The notes: generated from the letters alone by a model not told the origin. DNA of 64,000 nucleotides from Pirellulaceae bacterium (GCA_023382975.1 JAHDXO010000019.1:85297-149296), one strand, 5' to 3'; positions 18,471 through 28,088 are shown, counted from the stretch's first letter. Numbers and translations are program-made.

Positions 18471-18945
18471 CGGACGATCCTCCCAGAAACTCCATTGGCG
18501 TGCAAACCAGGAGTCCGGCAAGCCCAAGGTCGGCGAGCATGCGATACACTCTCGGCAGGACGCTGGCATTTGCGATGTGTCGACAATTCAACGTCAACAG
18601 GTATTGTACACCCGCAAGCGCCGCAATGGCCAGATGCAGGGCATCGACACGTGCTGCAGCGGGAATCAGTGAGCGGGCGACCAATTCGTCAGCTACCCGG
18701 TCGACGTCCGGGTTCTCACCGAGAATGGGAATGTCGGCCAACATCGCAAGTCGTCGAGCAGCGGCGTCGGGGTCGCCTCTGGCGGCTTCGGCCAAGACAA
18801 GTTGCGACGTCACCACTGCGTATTTCGGTCGTTGTTCCGCCATCCAACGCCGCGCTTGATCTTGCATTGTCGCCGTCGCCGGGTCGGAAGACGGACGAGC
18901 CGTTGCATGGCTGACGATCGAGGTCTCAAGGTAAACGGTATCCAT
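18463..18945 (-). CDS. PIN-domain protein, VapC-like (copy 1)
   Basis: 160 residues, complete. The PIN fold acidic residues are recognisable in VYLETSIVS, LVLAEAARGD and VDALHLAIAAL, followed by YLLTLNCRHIANA. Many PIN proteins are endoribonucleases cutting RNA as the toxins of VapBC modules; this subfamily (YLETS start, DALH motif) is common in planctomycetes and cyanobacteria. Its coding end overlaps the next small gene. A truncated paralogue and its small partner lie just upstream, so the cassette has been duplicated. Confidence 0.82.
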   Translation of the reverse strand: MDTVYLETSIVSHATARPSSDPATATMQDQARRWMAEQRPKYAVVTSQLVLAEAARGDPDAAARRLAMLADIPILGENPDVDRVADELVARSLIPAAARVDALHLAIAALAGVQYLLTLNCRHIANASVLPRVYRMLADLGLAGLLVCTPMEFLGGSSDA

Positions 18946-18969
18946 GTCAGCATCTTACCGCAACGAACG

Positions 18970-19194
18970 TCACCGATCACGGGGCGACGACGAAAAGCTG
19001 TCCACTTCAGTCCCGCCCGACTTCGCCGCTCCCGTGCATCGGATTGTTCGCTGCTGGCGTTGCGAAATCAGGCGGCCGGACGCTTCCAGCCTCGCTTGGG
19101 CATCGCGTAGGTATGCTGCCGTGTCGCCATCCCAGTCAGCAAGGATTTGTCGCCTAGCTGCATGCAGTTCATCAAGTATCGGATTACGTGTCAT
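18970..19194 (-). CDS. Small protein paired with PIN-domain gene (copy 2)
   Basis: 74 residues, MTRNPILDELHAARRQILAD onward, paralogous to the 18246-18470 product and of identical length. The ATG at 19194 is preceded by GGAGG with good spacing and overlaps the end of the truncated PIN gene; an ATG at 19200 and GTG at 19203 are alternatives. Function unknown; possibly the surviving half of a decayed toxin-antitoxin-like pair. Confidence 0.62.
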   Translation of the reverse strand: MTRNPILDELHAARRQILADWDGDTAAYLRDAQARLEASGRLISQRQQRTIRCTGAAKSGGTEVDSFSSSPRDR

Positions 19195-19567
19195 CGTCAT
19201 CACCTCCCAGGAATTCGATCGGCGTGCAGATCAACATGCCAGAAAGGCCGAGTTCATCCAGCAATCGGTAAACTCGCGGTAGTTCACGAGCGTTCGCGAT
19301 GTGTGTGCAGTTCTGCGTCAACAGATATTCTACACCAGCCAAGGCAGCCGTGGCGACATGCAAGGCGTCGATTCGAGCGGATGGGGGCATCATCGACCGA
19401 CGGATAATCTCGTCAGCAACGGTGGCAGCATCGGGATTCACGGGCAATACCGGGATCCCATCGAGCGTCGCCAATCGGCGTGCGGCAGCGTCGGGATCGC
19501 CCATACTTGCTTCGTCCATCACCAGTTGGGAAGTGACCACGTCGTACAGCGGTCGCTGTTCGTCCAT
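19184..19567 (-). pseudogene. PIN-domain protein lacking its N-terminus (copy 2)
   Basis: 127 residues aligning with residue 35 onward of the complete PIN protein at 18463-18945 (MDEQRPLYDVVTSQLVMDEA versus MAEQRPKYAVVTSQLVLAEA), and ending at the same relative point. Upstream in frame, about 20 further homologous residues (VLQQQAKRW) are visible without a start codon before a stop, and the first PIN strand with its conserved acidic residue (VYLETS in copy 1) is absent. The upstream DNA instead has a different frame starting at a TTG near 19793. Probably a degraded, inactive copy. Confidence 0.62.
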
Positions 19568-19806
19568 CCAACGCTTTGCTTGCTGCTGGAGTACCGCGGT
19601 CGGCGGCGATCGAACTCGGCCATGTGGTTGCGGCCGATGCTAATTCTGCCTTGCCCGCCGGGGCGAGCCTGCGGACATCGGGGCTGTCATTCAACCGGAC
19701 GTCAGACCGCGGCGGCATCCGATACTCATCGACAACCGCGTCCGTCTTGAACAACTCGACCCGGTGGATACTGCCGCGGCGATAGACTTTCAAAGTCCGT
19801 TCGGCA

Positions 19807-20826
19807 CTAAAAGGCCGGCAGCACTTCGCTGCCGGCGCGCGTGCCGAGCGCCTGCCAGACGGATCGCTCGATACTGTTGCCGACGGAGCGGACCGAGCCG
19901 TCCATCAGCAGGACGTTGACGATCCCCGGATGGTAGCTGCGCGAGGTGATAATGCCGTAGGTCGTGTCGGTCGCGTTTCGTCCCTCGCGGCTGCTCGAGA
20001 CGTCGATGTCGTAAACGGTGCCGCCGGCGGTGTGAGGCACCCGCGTATTCGGAGTAAACGTGGTCGTGAAGCCGTTGTGAATCGCCCGGCCGCAGACCCA
20101 TTCGGTGTGCCCATTGGTCGCCGACCACGCGCCGCCGCTGGTGTACTGGGCGGAAACGTCGTCGGGCAAGTTCGGGGGCGCCGTGGGCAATCCGCTGGCA
20201 TCGTGGAACCGCGGGTTGAATGCTTTGACCTCGGCCATCGCCAGCGTGTTGCTCAGGCCGTCGAGGAACGACGCGGGGTCCAGGCGGCTGTTGGGAGCAA
20301 ACGCGGCACCCCCATCGGCCCTGTTCACCGGGTTGAAGATCTGATACGCGCCGACGCTCATGGTGTAGTTCAACGGGTAGTGTTCCGGCAGCCCATCGCT
20401 GCCCAAACGGGCCCGGTCGTTCACTTCACTCGGGCACATCAGCACGGAGACTCGCAATGTCGCCACGCCGTGGGGCGGAAACATCGCCTTGTTGTCCCCG
20501 TGATGATAGCCGACCGAATAGTCGATCAGACTCTGCACCGACTCCTTCTCGACGTACGGCAGCAACAGCGCCTGGCCCGACCAAGGCTGGCTGGTCGAGC
20601 CGCCGAAGACGATGGACGAGGGCGGAAAGACGCCCAAGGCCGCTTGGTAGTTGTGCATCGCAACGCCGAGTTGCTTCAGGTTGTTGTGGCAGCTCATCCG
20701 CCGCGCGGATTCGCGCGCCGCTTGGATGGCCGGCAGCAGCAGAGCCACCAGCACTCCGATGATCGCGATGACGACCAGCAATTCGACCAGGGTGAAGGCA
20801 GGACGCGAGGTGTGGGCAAGACGCAT
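19807..20826 (-). CDS. DUF1559 prepilin-like secreted protein
   Basis: 339 residues. The N-terminus RPAFTLVELLVVIAIIGVLV is a class III/type IV prepilin signal (cleaved before F, then N-methylated), and RESARRMSCHNNLKQLGVAMHNY is the DUF1559 hallmark. It ends with the usual H-x9-DG region (YHPGIVNVLLMDGSVR). Planctomycetes encode dozens of these pseudopilin-like proteins; their role is unknown. It is a single gene, with AAGGAACATCCTC upstream of the ATG serving as ribosome-binding site. Confidence 0.92.
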   Translation of the reverse strand: MRLAHTSRPAFTLVELLVVIAIIGVLVALLLPAIQAARESARRMSCHNNLKQLGVAMHNYQAALGVFPPSSIVFGGSTSQPWSGQALLLPYVEKESVQSLIDYSVGYHHGDNKAMFPPHGVATLRVSVLMCPSEVNDRARLGSDGLPEHYPLNYTMSVGAYQIFNPVNRADGGAAFAPNSRLDPASFLDGLSNTLAMAEVKAFNPRFHDASGLPTAPPNLPDDVSAQYTSGGAWSATNGHTEWVCGRAIHNGFTTTFTPNTRVPHTAGGTVYDIDVSSSREGRNATDTTYGIITSRSYHPGIVNVLLMDGSVRSVGNSIERSVWQALGTRAGSEVLPAF

Positions 20827-21210
20827 GAGGATGTTCCTTTCGGGAGCAATGGGCTGGATCGCCGCGAAGTGGTTTCGACCAGGGACGGCCGAACGTCGGC
20901 CGCCTTCAAGAATGTGAGACTCAGTATCAGTAATGTGGAGTTTATCGCCGGGCCCCGCCGGCTGTCAAGTGACGGGAAGCAAATTGTTGAGTTTCCGCCC
21001 ATTTCTCTTGGCTTCGGCCAAAGGATGTCGGCAGCGACTTGTCCGGAGCTTGCGAATGGCGTCCGAGAAAGAATCCGCGTGACACATCGCAGTCGGATGG
21101 GAACTAAGCATCTGGCGGCGAATGCGTACAATTGATGTTTGCATCGAACAGGCAGCCGCTGTTCATGCCTATAGGTCTCGTTCTCTTGAGATTGGAGTGT
21201 GGTCCGTCCC
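20827..21210. promoter_or_regulatory. Divergent intergenic region
   Basis: 384 bp between the DUF1559 gene and the giant kinase gene, which diverge from it. It must hold both promoters, but I could not identify convincing -35/-10 pairs or operators, and I see no protein-like frame. Confidence 0.35.
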
Positions 21211-24200
21211 ATGACCGACGAACAACCTACCTTGGCCGGTGATCGCCCAGGCGGCGCGGGCAGCGCGGAGCCGCGCCGGGACGATGGTTCAGCGACGCTC
21301 GCGGCGGTGCCCGAGGAAGTGGCGTCCCAGTTGATCGGCATCCTGGACGAATATGTCGAACGATTGAAAGCCGGTTCGGCGCCATCCCATGCGCAGTTGA
21401 TCGCCGCGCATCCGGAACTGGCGCGGCAACTGGAAGCCTGCCTGGCGGGGCTGGAATTCATCCACGGGACCGCGCGGACCGCAGCGGCCCAACCCGTCGC
21501 GCTGGGCGATTTCCGAATCTTGCGCGAAGTCGGCCGCGGCGGGATGGGGGCGGTCTACGAAGCCGAACAGAAATCGCTGGGACGCCGGGTGGCGTTGAAG
21601 GTGCTGCGGTTCGGGGCGGTTTCTGAACCGGAGGCCATCACCCGCTTTCAACGCGAGGCGGAGACGGTGGCGCAATTGCATCACACGAACATCGTGCCGA
21701 TCTTCTCGGTGGGCACGGAGCACGGGGTCAATTTCTACGCGATGCAGTTCATCGAGGGACGCAGCCTGGCGCAAGTCCTGACCGATCGCGCGGGACCTGC
21801 GGATCCGAACCAGGTGGCCGAATGGGGATTGCAGGCGGCCGAGGCGCTCGAGCACGCGCATCGGCGCGGGGTGATCCACCGGGACGTGAAGCCGTCGAAT
21901 CTGTTGCTCGACAACGACGGCCGCATCTGGCTGACCGATTTCGGTCTGGCGAAACGCTTGGACGACGCGACGCTCAGCATGACCGGCGCCCTGCTGGGCA
22001 CCCCCCGCTACATGAGCCCCGAACAGGCATCTTCGGGCGAACGGCGGATCGATCACCGCACGGACATCTACAGCCTGGGGGCGACGTTGTACGAACTGGC
22101 GACGGGGCAACCGGTCTTCGATGGCGATTCGCCGCACCGCGTGATCGCCCGGATTGTCAGCGACGAAGTTACCGCACCGCGTCTGGTCCGCCCCGGTCTG
22201 CCGCGGGATTTGGAAACGATCCTGCTGAAGTGCCTGCACAAGGATTCTGCCCAGCGCTACCAATCGGCGCGCGCCTTGGCCGACGATTTGCGGGCTTTCT
22301 CCGACGGTCGCCCGATCGCCGCGCGGCGGCTCGGAATGTTCGACCGCGGCGTGAAGTGGTTGCGGCGACAGCGGCGGAGCGTGGCTCTGACGGCGGCGAC
22401 CATCGCGGCGACGCTGCTGCTGATCGCGGGGATCTTCGCCAGCAACGCGATGTACGCTCGGTGGCGATCGAGCAGTCTGGCGCTGGATACGCCGAATCCT
22501 CCGCTGGTCGCCGAAGTCTTCGATGGTCGCGGACGCTCGGTCGCCGGCCCGGTCACGGTGCCGCTGCAGCAACCGCTGGCGATTCCTGCGGGCGATTACG
22601 AAGTCGAGGTATCGGGCAAAGGCCGATTCAGCCAACGATGCCAGTTGCATCAGGCTCGCAACCGGCTGGCGTCGTACGAGTTGTCGCTCGAGGATCAGCG
22701 ACTCTGGCCGGAATTCGACGTGACATGCACGTACACGCTGGTGCCGCGGGGCGATCGCAAGGATCTCCGGTTGATGGATAAAGAGGGCGTGCGATTGATG
22801 CGGGGCATGGACGCTCGGCTGGAATGGACGCGAGACGTCGCCTCGCTGCATCAGGAAGCTCGCTGGAACGCTCCTGGCTTCGTCTGGGACTGGAAGCAGG
22901 GAGACTACTGGTACTATGGCTTCGACGAACTGGACCAGCGCCCGCACTCGCCCGAGTCGTCGGTGGATTTGGATGGCGACGGTCATGCGGATGTCGTGTT
23001 GGCCGGACGCCACCAAGCCTGGCTGCTGGCGATGTCCGGGCGCAGCGGCGACGTGCTGTGGTTGTCGGCGCTGGGCGAGGACGCGCGACATCCATCGCCT
23101 CAACCGAGAGTTTTGCCTCACGGCACCGTCAGCGGCGTGTGGGGTCCCGTCGAAGTGTTGCCGGACGTCAACGGGGACGGATGCCCCGATCTGCTGGTGA
23201 CGGTCGTGGACGTGAGTGCCTCGCCGGATGCGGGAGCATCGACCGCGGCGCCGCGGCGGCGGGTGGAGGCGATCTCGGGCGCCGATGGCAGCGTCGTGTG
23301 GAGCTACGAGATTCCGGCGGAACTCTTCGAGTTGCAGCCGGGCCAGGAGACGCCGCATCGCATGCAGTGGTTTTTCGGTCGCCATTTCGGACACACGGGA
23401 GGGGCCACGGGCGGAACCCGTTCGGGAACCTATACCCGACGTTCGCAGCGGTGGTATCAACAGCGGTCCGGCGCGGCGGTCTTCATGCCCCAGGCGGCTC
23501 GACGGGTGCCCTTGCCGCATCCGGGCGATTCGTCATGCATCCTGGTACTGGCCGGATCCCACATGGTTCGTCTTGCCACGCCCAGCGGCCAACCGCTAGC
23601 GCCGCCTGCCGATCTGGGCGTCCTGCCGGGCCAACCGACGGTGGTGCGCGACCTGGATGGCGACGGCACGCCCGAGTTGATCCTGATGGACGAAGTCGCC
23701 GCGACCTATTCGTCGGCTCGGCCGGGGACACTGGTCAAGCCCGTGGTGCGAGTCAGCGTCTGTTCGCTGCGGGATGCGAGCGTGATCTGGCAACGCGAAG
23801 TGGTGGCTTGGTGGCCCGAACGGCCGAGGTGGCATCTGGCGCCCAGCCAGTGGCCCGTCGTCGCAAACTTCGACGGCGACGGTCGCTGCGATCTGGTGGT
23901 TCCTGACGGAAGCTCGGAATGGCAGTCGCGCGGCTTGGACAGCGCTCCGTGGGGCGAATTGGTGCGTCTGGACGGCGCGACGGGCGAAGTCCGCTGGCGG
24001 CGGCGGATTCGCTGTCTGGATCAGTTCGTCGACCGATTCACCGTCGGCCCGGATATGGATGGCGATGGCACGCCGGATGTCTATTCGGCCGTGTTCTGGG
24101 ACAACCAGGGCGATGTTTACGTCGATGCGACGTCCGGCGGCGACGGGCGTCCGCTGTCTTGGATTCGTTGCCCGGCCACGGTAGGTTCGCCGCGATCGGA

Positions 24201-26709
24201 CATGCAGTTGCTGGGACCGATGTTCTGGTGGTCCGCGGATCGGGAGGCCGCGCCGCTGTTGGCCGTGACCACGACCGATGGCGGAACGAACGAAATCTCC
24301 TTCTCCGTCGCTTGTCTTTCCGTGCAACGCGGCGAACAGATTCAACTTGCCATGGGCCTGGGGTATCTCGAAACGGCAGATTTGGATGGGGACGGCGCCT
24401 GTGAGTTGCTGTCGTTCCAGACCAAGGACCGCCAGGAGATGATCGACTACGGGGGGAAACTGACTGCTTTCCGAGGATCTGCGGGGGTCGCGTGGCGGCG
24501 TCTTGAACGGCGGCTCGAACCCGTGAGCGACCTGGACGGCGATGGCATTTTCGATGTGGTTTCCGACAGAATCGGCGGCCCGTTCCGCGCGCTGTCGGGG
24601 AAGGATGGTACCGCGTTGTGGACCGCCGACGTCCGCGATCTGCTGCACTCCGACCGGCCGCTGCTGGTCGCTGCGCAAGCGTCGACGGCCGATCGGGACG
24701 GGGATGGCGTTGCGGATCTGATCGTTCATCAGGACGATCTCGTGACGGTCTCGCCGGTTTCCGTGCTGCACGCGCTGTCCGGACGAACCGGGCGGCGACT
24801 CTGGTCTTCGGAGTTGAAGACCCGGCTTGTGCGAGACGTGCTGCGTGTGAGTTCCGCGGACCTGGATCGCGACGGGACCGAAGAAATCCTATGGGTGGGG
24901 CTTGCGCACGAGGGACCGGATACGGAGGAGATCCCCAACTGGCATTCCTCGCGGATGTTGTTGGCGATCCTGGACGGGCGCGACGGGCGGCTGCGCTGGA
25001 AGCAACCGCTTTCCGTCGAGTACGGCCAGTCGTTGCAGTCATACGGATTTCAGCAACCCCGCAGCATCCAACTGGAGATCGCTTTGGGCGACTTGAACGG
25101 CGATGGGAGCCAAGACGTCTTGGTTCCCGTCGAGGCTTCCCTGGAACCGCTGCGCATGGAGATGCAGGCTTTCTCGGGGCTCGACGGCCGACGTCTGTGG
25201 TCGGCGCCGGTCGAGTTGCCGCGAACGGATTCCAACGCGCTAGCCGATCTGCTGCCCTGCACGGTCACGGACGTGAACCTGGACGGAGCGGTCGAGGTGC
25301 TGTTGTTGGACTACGTGACGGCGAGCCGCTCCGACGGCATGCGGCAGCTCAATCAACGGCTGCGCGTCCTATCGGGCGACTCGGGCGAGGAGCTTTGGGC
25401 GCGTACCTTCCCGGTCGCCCACTCGGTCGGCCATTTGCCTCAGAATTCACCGGAGCGGAGATTGTATCCGCGCATCACGGTGCTTCAACGCCGCGACGCG
25501 GAGCCGTGGCTGAGCTTGAACCTGTGGGCCTCGCCCGAGGAGGTCGTCGTGCTTGACTGCGAAGGGAACGAGGTTTCACGCCTGCGGCGGGAGACCGCCC
25601 GCGGCACGCATCCGGTGAGTTTCCGCTTCCACGGCTGCGACGTCGATCGCGACGGCAACGACGAACTGGTGCTGTTTCACCAAGACGCCTTGGTGGCGAT
25701 TCGCCCGGAGTCACCCGATCAACCGCTGTGGCGTTGGCCCGTCGACACCTTGAATTCGCACCGTGTGACGCAGATCCGACAGCCGTCCGGCGATTCCCGT
25801 CCGACGATCGTGGTCCAGTCACCGCATGGCAACAACCAAGTGATCGGCTTGGATGCGGCGACCGGCAAGGTTCGTTGGGTTTGCGGCGGTCCGACGACGC
25901 GAGGTCGCGAGTATGTGGAGGTGATGTCCGACGCGGTGATCCTGTCCGATGCCGAGGCCAGCGGTCCGCCTCGACTGCTCTTCCAGCATCGGTCCCTGTG
26001 CCAGAGTCTCCTGGGCCGCCGATTCGCCGCGGATGATGCCGTCCTGTCGGAACCGAGCCGAACGGTCGCGGCTCGAGGATCGATGGTTCGTCCCGTTTCG
26101 GCGACCGATCCACGGTTTGTGCGGCGGTTCCCGGGGACGCCGCCGTACGTGGAGTGGGGGGAGATTGGGCAGGCGCTGGCCTGGAGCGTCTATTACAGCG
26201 GGCTGCTGCTGGGACTGCCGCTGTTGTACGCGAGTTGGTTGTTGAGAAGTCGGCAATGGAGTCTGCGGATGTGGTTGATGTTGCCGGCTGTCGTCTTGAT
26301 CATGTTGACCGCGATTTCGACGAAAGCGTCGGGAGCACTTTTTCCAACTTGGGGCAGCCGCGTGTTCGGAGCGGTGTCCACGCTACCGATGCTCTGGCTG
26401 ATCTATCGCGTCCTGGCGTGGTCCGTCCGCTCGCAGTGGCGGCGAGTCGGCAGCCGAACCGCCGTGGTCATCGGTTTGGTCTGTCTGTTCGCCTTGATTC
26501 CTTGGATCGTCGCGCTGGTTATTGGCGAAGGGATCTTGGACGATGGCGAGCGGTTCACCTACAGCAACTCGCAATGGCTGTTGATTCCCGCCGCGTACCT
26601 GACCGTTTGGCTCCTGTTTCTTTGGGATCTGTGCTGGATTTCGGTTGTCGCTCTGAACCGATGGCTGCAAACGCGGTCCACGGTGAACAAGGCGGAGGCG
26701 GCAGCATGA
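21211..26709 (+). CDS. Giant Ser/Thr kinase with FG-GAP/VCBS repeats and C-terminal membrane domain
   Basis: 1,832 residues. Kinase domain from about residue 100 (VGRGGMGAVYEAEQ), HRDVKPSNLLL near 222, DFGLAKRL, GTPRYMSPEQ; a helix at about 390-415 (VALTAATIAATLLLIAGIFA); then more than 1,100 residues rich in Ca-binding-like FG-GAP motifs (DLDGDGHADVVLAG, DVNGDGCPDLLVTV, DLNGDGSQDVLVPV) mixed with PQQ-like ALSGRTGRRLWS segments; finally about five membrane helices from residue 1650. The beta-propeller sensor would thus be extracytoplasmic between two membrane anchors. The ATG at 21211 was preferred over a GTG at 21199. Its stop overlaps the start of an ECF sigma factor, the likely output partner. 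Confidence 0.9.
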   Translation: MTDEQPTLAGDRPGGAGSAEPRRDDGSATLAAVPEEVASQLIGILDEYVERLKAGSAPSHAQLIAAHPELARQLEACLAGLEFIHGTARTAAAQPVALGDFRILREVGRGGMGAVYEAEQKSLGRRVALKVLRFGAVSEPEAITRFQREAETVAQLHHTNIVPIFSVGTEHGVNFYAMQFIEGRSLAQVLTDRAGPADPNQVAEWGLQAAEALEHAHRRGVIHRDVKPSNLLLDNDGRIWLTDFGLAKRLDDATLSMTGALLGTPRYMSPEQASSGERRIDHRTDIYSLGATLYELATGQPVFDGDSPHRVIARIVSDEVTAPRLVRPGLPRDLETILLKCLHKDSAQRYQSARALADDLRAFSDGRPIAARRLGMFDRGVKWLRRQRRSVALTAATIAATLLLIAGIFASNAMYARWRSSSLALDTPNPPLVAEVFDGRGRSVAGPVTVPLQQPLAIPAGDYEVEVSGKGRFSQRCQLHQARNRLASYELSLEDQRLWPEFDVTCTYTLVPRGDRKDLRLMDKEGVRLMRGMDARLEWTRDVASLHQEARWNAPGFVWDWKQGDYWYYGFDELDQRPHSPESSVDLDGDGHADVVLAGRHQAWLLAMSGRSGDVLWLSALGEDARHPSPQPRVLPHGTVSGVWGPVEVLPDVNGDGCPDLLVTVVDVSASPDAGASTAAPRRRVEAISGADGSVVWSYEIPAELFELQPGQETPHRMQWFFGRHFGHTGGATGGTRSGTYTRRSQRWYQQRSGAAVFMPQAARRVPLPHPGDSSCILVLAGSHMVRLATPSGQPLAPPADLGVLPGQPTVVRDLDGDGTPELILMDEVAATYSSARPGTLVKPVVRVSVCSLRDASVIWQREVVAWWPERPRWHLAPSQWPVVANFDGDGRCDLVVPDGSSEWQSRGLDSAPWGELVRLDGATGEVRWRRRIRCLDQFVDRFTVGPDMDGDGTPDVYSAVFWDNQGDVYVDATSGGDGRPLSWIRCPATVGSPRSDMQLLGPMFWWSADREAAPLLAVTTTDGGTNEISFSVACLSVQRGEQIQLAMGLGYLETADLDGDGACELLSFQTKDRQEMIDYGGKLTAFRGSAGVAWRRLERRLEPVSDLDGDGIFDVVSDRIGGPFRALSGKDGTALWTADVRDLLHSDRPLLVAAQASTADRDGDGVADLIVHQDDLVTVSPVSVLHALSGRTGRRLWSSELKTRLVRDVLRVSSADLDRDGTEEILWVGLAHEGPDTEEIPNWHSSRMLLAILDGRDGRLRWKQPLSVEYGQSLQSYGFQQPRSIQLEIALGDLNGDGSQDVLVPVEASLEPLRMEMQAFSGLDGRRLWSAPVELPRTDSNALADLLPCTVTDVNLDGAVEVLLLDYVTASRSDGMRQLNQRLRVLSGDSGEELWARTFPVAHSVGHLPQNSPERRLYPRITVLQRRDAEPWLSLNLWASPEEVVVLDCEGNEVSRLRRETARGTHPVSFRFHGCDVDRDGNDELVLFHQDALVAIRPESPDQPLWRWPVDTLNSHRVTQIRQPSGDSRPTIVVQSPHGNNQVIGLDAATGKVRWVCGGPTTRGREYVEVMSDAVILSDAEASGPPRLLFQHRSLCQSLLGRRFAADDAVLSEPSRTVAARGSMVRPVSATDPRFVRRFPGTPPYVEWGEIGQALAWSVYYSGLLLGLPLLYASWLLRSRQWSLRMWLMLPAVVLIMLTAISTKASGALFPTWGSRVFGAVSTLPMLWLIYRVLAWSVRSQWRRVGSRTAVVIGLVCLFALIPWIVALVIGEGILDDGERFTYSNSQWLLIPAAYLTVWLLFLWDLCWISVVALNRWLQTRSTVNKAEAAA

Positions 26710-27296
26710 CGGGACCGACACCTCCGGCCGACGAATCCTCGCAGCCCTGGGTGGCTCGATACCAGCCGTGGCTGTCGGTGTTGGCGCGGATGGAGATCGA
26801 CAGCCGCTACCAAGCCAAGTTCTCGGCGTCGGATGCGGTCCAACAGACCTTGTTCGAAGCCTGGCAAGGCCGCGACCAGTTTCGCGGAACCAGCGAAGGC
26901 GAGCGGATGGCGTGGCTCCGCAAGATCCTGGCGAACCAGTTGGCCCGGCTCGCTCGGCACTACGGAGCGGTGCAGAAGCGGGACGCGGCCCGCGAGATTT
27001 CGCTCGATCAATCGCTGGCCGCGTCATCCATGCGGCTGGACGGTTTGCTGGCCGCGGACACATCGTCGCCCAGCGCCCAGGCCATGCGCCGCGAGCGTCA
27101 AGTGTTGCTGGCCGACGTGCTAGAACGCCTGCCGGCCGATTACCGCGAGGTGATCATTCTCCGCAATCTGGAAGACCTGCCTCACGAAGAGGTCGCCCGC
27201 CGGATGAACCGCAGTCCCGGCGCCGTGCGCATGTTGTGGCTGCGCGCCCTGACGCAACTGCGCAACGAACTGCAGCAGATCCTGTCAGCGGACTGA
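26706..27296 (+). CDS. RNA polymerase ECF sigma factor
   Basis: 196 residues of sigma-70 family. Region 2 is seen in YQAKFSASDAVQQTLFEAW and GERMAWLRKILANQLARL, and region 4 in LPADYREVIILRNLEDLPHEEVARRMNRSPGAVRMLW. The ATG at 26706 overlaps the kinase stop as ATGA, so translation is coupled. Here the kinase precedes the sigma factor, the reverse of the order at 3.4 and 51 kb. The kinase probably controls this factor through phosphorylation (inference from known planctomycete and actinobacterial pairs). Confidence 0.9.
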   Translation: MTGPTPPADESSQPWVARYQPWLSVLARMEIDSRYQAKFSASDAVQQTLFEAWQGRDQFRGTSEGERMAWLRKILANQLARLARHYGAVQKRDAAREISLDQSLAASSMRLDGLLAADTSSPSAQAMRRERQVLLADVLERLPADYREVIILRNLEDLPHEEVARRMNRSPGAVRMLWLRALTQLRNELQQILSAD

Positions 27297-27299
27297 ACT

Positions 27300-28088
27300 T
27301 CAAATCTGCGAGTACGCGGCCGGTTTCAGCATCAGGTTCGTAATGCCGCTCAGGATGTTCTTGTCGGCGTACTCGTCCATCGTTCGCAGACGTTGCCAAT
27401 CCGGATCGCCGCCGAACCGCTTCCAGGCGGCGTTCTTGTCGTCGATGCTGTCGAACCCGAGCATGTAGGTCAGGTTGGGCAACTTCGATCCGACCAGCGC
27501 CTCGCCGAAGAAAACGGGGTTCAGGCCGACGCGGCGGAAGATGGCGATCTCCCCCGCATCGTTGAACATCTCGATCTTCTTCTGGCCCGTCTTGATGCTG
27601 GGGCTCTCGTAGATTCGCAACTGGAAGACCCGCCCCGGCGACTTGACGGGTGTCTCAAGGTGCGGCATGCCCTTGAAGGCGACGAACAGCGAACTCTCGA
27701 TGCGTTTGTAGGCCGGCGCGCTGGCCGGAGCGTTGAGAAAATCGGCGCCGCGGCTGAGGAATTCGTCGTCCGCAGCCATCCGTTGCGTGAGCGTCGCCAC
27801 GGACTCCATCGATGTGTGTGGCAGCAAGACGTAGATGGGACCGAGTTCCTCGAGTGGGTAGAAGACGCCCACAGGCGAGATGCCCAGCCGGTTCAGCGCC
27901 GGGATGGCCGCCTCGGCAGCAAACCGGTCAAAGGCCTGCCGTTGGGTTTCCGTTTCCACGGTGTAGGTCCGTAGTTCGAGGTAGTCGCGATCATGATCCC
28001 GCGTGTCGTGATCGGCGGCCAGCATGGTGCCTGCGAACGGCAACACGCCCATCGCGCCGGAAACTGCCAAAAACTCTCGTCGCTTCAT
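27300..28088 (-). CDS. NIPSNAP-family protein, exported
   Basis: 262 residues. MKRREFLAVSGAMGVLPFAG is a Tat-type signal (RR-x-F-L). The mature part has two NIPSNAP (ferredoxin-like alpha/beta barrel) domains: YLELRTYTVETETQRQAFDRF and FQLRIYESPSIKTGQKKIEMF. The ATG at 28088 follows GAGGAGGAAGGG, a strong ribosome-binding site; an upstream start at 28175 would bury the signal. Planctomycetes have many such proteins of unknown role. Convergent with the sigma gene, 3 bp apart. Confidence 0.88.
   Translation of the reverse strand: MKRREFLAVSGAMGVLPFAGTMLAADHDTRDHDRDYLELRTYTVETETQRQAFDRFAAEAAIPALNRLGISPVGVFYPLEELGPIYVLLPHTSMESVATLTQRMAADDEFLSRGADFLNAPASAPAYKRIESSLFVAFKGMPHLETPVKSPGRVFQLRIYESPSIKTGQKKIEMFNDAGEIAIFRRVGLNPVFFGEALVGSKLPNLTYMLGFDSIDDKNAAWKRFGGDPDWQRLRTMDEYADKNILSGITNLMLKPAAYSQI

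Noticed and set aside
21289..23520. 743-codon minus-strand frame opposite the giant kinase gene
   Set aside because: Arg/His/Gln-rich, typical antisense shadow of GC-rich DNA.
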